Part shown: piece after piece, positions 24,182 through 25,730 of the stretch | Layout: the number at the start of each line of letters is the position of its first letter | Numbering within the stretch: the stretch's first letter is position 1 | Assembly (NCBI GenBank): GCA_040877875.1 | Contig: JBBDNC010000080.1 | Span: 1-25,730 of the forward strand | Length of the DNA stretch: 25,730 bases | Direction of reading: 5' to 3' | Origin: JBBDNC01 sp040877875 | GTDB lineage: Bacteria; Bacteroidota; Rhodothermia; Balneolales; Balneolaceae | The notes under the pieces: model-generated | What the model was told of the DNA's origin: nothing | Seen by the model: only the letters and a program-made list of their open reading frames with translations | Databases searched by the model: none | Position numbers and translations under genes: made by a program

Positions 24182-24847
24182 TCACTGTTCAAATACAAGG
24201 GATTCGGGGTCTGCCCCCAATTCCTGAAGATGCTTCATGACCGACTCGTTAAACGGTTTGGGGCCGCACACATAAAATGCCTGGTCAAAATCCTCTATCT
24301 GGGAACTCAGAAACTTCTTGTCCATAAATCCGTGGGCATATCCCTCTTTCTTCTCGTCCGACAGGATATTTACAAACTGATCGCCCAGCATTCTTTCGAA
24401 CTCTTCTTTCAGGATAATATCCTTTTCGGTTTTATTGCCGAACAGCAATTTATTTCCAACCAGTTTTTCCTCGTCTCTGAGAAATCTTAAAATGGAAATA
24501 AAGGGAGTGATCCCCGCCCCGCCGGCCAGATAGACCCCCGGCTCACGGTAGGTAATCGTCCCCCACGGCTCGCCAATCAGGAGATAATCCCCAAAACCCA
24601 GTGAATGTAGTTTTTTAGTCACCCCGTTATGATCGTCGTACCGTTTGATGATAAACTCCAGGTGCGGGTCCGTATTCAGGGATGTAAACGTAAACGGCCG
24701 TTTTTCTTCCTTCCATCCATCTTCATCAACGGCTACTTCAACCGCCTGGCCCGGCTTGAACTTGTAACCCGTCGGCTTTTCCAAAATAAAGGATTTCACA
24801 TCATGTGTAACCTCCTTAACCGTCAAAATCTTGATCTTGTGAGACAT
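24182..24847 (-). CDS. Flavodoxin/ferredoxin reductase-like FAD/NAD(P) oxidoreductase
   Basis: The 221-residue protein is a single FNR-type module: FAD-binding strand motif RPFTFTS (50-56), GDYLLIGEPWG, the NAD(P)-binding GGAGITPF (109-116), and YVCGPKPF near 193. There is no fused iron-sulfur or flavodoxin domain, so it must use a separate electron carrier. Electrons pass between NAD(P)H, FAD and an iron-sulfur protein or flavodoxin, direction unknown. A GAAGG precedes the start closely. It seems to be monocistronic. Confidence 0.9.
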   Translation of the reverse strand: MSHKIKILTVKEVTHDVKSFILEKPTGYKFKPGQAVEVAVDEDGWKEEKRPFTFTSLNTDPHLEFIIKRYDDHNGVTKKLHSLGFGDYLLIGEPWGTITYREPGVYLAGGAGITPFISILRFLRDEEKLVGNKLLFGNKTEKDIILKEEFERMLGDQFVNILSDEKKEGYAHGFMDKKFLSSQIEDFDQAFYVCGPKPFNESVMKHLQELGADPESLVFEQ

Positions 24848-24973
24848 AACCTTCAGTTGTTTTTAGATTGATATAGAGTCGGGTATCTCACAACTATTCA
24901 TTTATCCTTTTCATTCATTGAAAAGGACTTTCTATAATAAATACCTTCCCGAATATCTTTAAGTTTGTTTAAT

Positions 24974-25730
24974 TTACCAGTCGAACTGAATCCGCCGTCC
25001 GGTTTCGGCTGATTCGTAGATCGCCATGAGGATCTTCATATCCCGTATCCCCATTTCACCCGGTACCCTGCTTTTCCGGTCGTTGAAAATACAATCGGCA
25101 AATGCATCCATCTGCAGAGTCTGTTGATTTACCTGGGGATAATCCATCTGACCCTTGCTGGATTTTCCCTGAATGCCTCCATAGCCGAAAGCCGGCCCCA
25201 GGCTAAAGGCCCCGTCACTCGCTTCTGCCCGAAAATAATGCGCTCCCTCGGAATAGCTGGACTCCGCATTGAGAGTTGCTCCGCCGGGGAATTCCATCTC
25301 CCAATAGATCGTTTCCTCCACCTCATCAAATACTTCATGATTCTCGGTCACAATCCGGGCATCGACCGACAAGGGGAGTTCACCCGTTGTATATAAGCTT
25401 GCCTGAACCACATAAATTCCAACATCCATCAGGGGGCCACCCCCCGCCAGCTCCTTGTCAAGCCTCCACACATCCGGCGTCCGGGTGATATCAAAGGAAA
25501 ACCCTCCTTCCATCTGCTGAACCGGCCCAAATACTTCTTTCTGACCCAACCGCATCACTTCTTCGTTATGCGGTTCAAAATTCAGCCTGTAGCCGATAGA
25601 AAGTTTACGATCTGCCTTCCGGCATGCATCCACCATGGCCTGCGCATCGGCTACCGAAGTAGCCATCGGCTTTTCGCTGATCACATGTTTGCCTGCCTCC
25701 GCAGCACGGATTGAATACTCCGCATGCATA
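24974..25730 (-). CDS. Gfo/Idh/MocA family oxidoreductase, C-terminal part; start lies beyond the right edge
   Basis: The frame is open through the window end and has the family hallmarks HAEYSIRAAEAGKHVISEKPMATS (EKP motif), IGYRLNFEPHNEEVMRLG, and the C-terminal dimer domain with GGGPLMDVGIYVVQASLY, where aspartate and tyrosine sit near the substrate. The missing 5' part should supply the Rossmann glycine motif. The pattern fits the glucose-fructose oxidoreductase-like branch, which oxidises sugars or inositols with a tightly bound NAD(P). The substrate cannot be told. Unlike the broken relative at 4396, no frame error is seen in the visible part. Confidence 0.9.
   Translation of the reverse strand, partial: MHAEYSIRAAEAGKHVISEKPMATSVADAQAMVDACRKADRKLSIGYRLNFEPHNEEVMRLGQKEVFGPVQQMEGGFSFDITRTPDVWRLDKELAGGGPLMDVGIYVVQASLYTTGELPLSVDARIVTENHEVFDEVEETIYWEMEFPGGATLNAESSYSEGAHYFRAEASDGAFSLGPAFGYGGIQGKSSKGQMDYPQVNQQTLQMDAFADCIFNDRKSRVPGEMGIRDMKILMAIYESAETGRRIQFDW

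Overview
The window is ordinary chromosomal DNA with a defence-like accessory stretch at its left end. Gene content and style suggest a member of Balneolota/Rhodothermota or a related Bacteroidetes-Chlorobi group lineage. The clues are paired periplasmic M16 peptidases, split YeeE/YedE proteins, a dodecin, Tat-exported Gfo/Idh/MocA proteins, and starts that mostly lack a strong Shine-Dalgarno. This placement is an inference from remembered family distributions, not from a search. There are no rRNA or tRNA genes, CRISPR arrays or recognisable insertion sequences.

Left end (1-4308): the first 710 codons of a large minus-strand restriction-modification protein (PD-(D/E)xK-like nuclease segment followed by an Eco57I-type N6-adenine methyltransferase) run off the left edge. 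Facing away from it is a plus-strand cluster: a DUF4160 protein, a three-part protein (unknown N-terminus, DUF2442-like middle, C-terminal XRE helix-turn-helix), and a SprT-like zinc metalloprotein. A perfect 18-bp palindrome lies 3 nt upstream of the DUF4160 start and looks like an operator. This is the best candidate here for a poorly described system.

Scarred region (4396-9927): a Tat-exported Gfo/Idh/MocA gene is broken by a one-base excess in a C run. A small Smr-domain gene is cut after 48 codons and joined head-on to the first 20 codons of a short-chain dehydrogenase gene on the other strand, as an inversion breakpoint or a mis-assembly would give. Then come dodecin, methylglyoxal synthase tightly coupled to a DUF255 thioredoxin-domain protein, a convergent OsmC protein, and a 31-codon DinB-like remnant whose start overlaps the stop of the second M16 gene.

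Central and right part (9924-25730): an M16 peptidase operon (catalytic subunit, then a subunit lacking the zinc motif, with a LolA-like tail), a split YeeE/YedE transporter pair, phosphoenolpyruvate carboxylase, a uracil-DNA glycosylase superfamily protein whose C-terminus is encoded by an inverted repeat, NadB and RecQ converging with overlapping stop codons, a branched-chain aminotransferase, a flavodoxin/ferredoxin reductase-like protein, and a second Gfo/Idh/MocA gene cut by the right edge. Most of these are metabolic housekeeping (anaplerosis, NAD and branched-chain amino acid synthesis, methylglyoxal bypass, sulfur uptake) plus envelope proteolysis and DNA repair.
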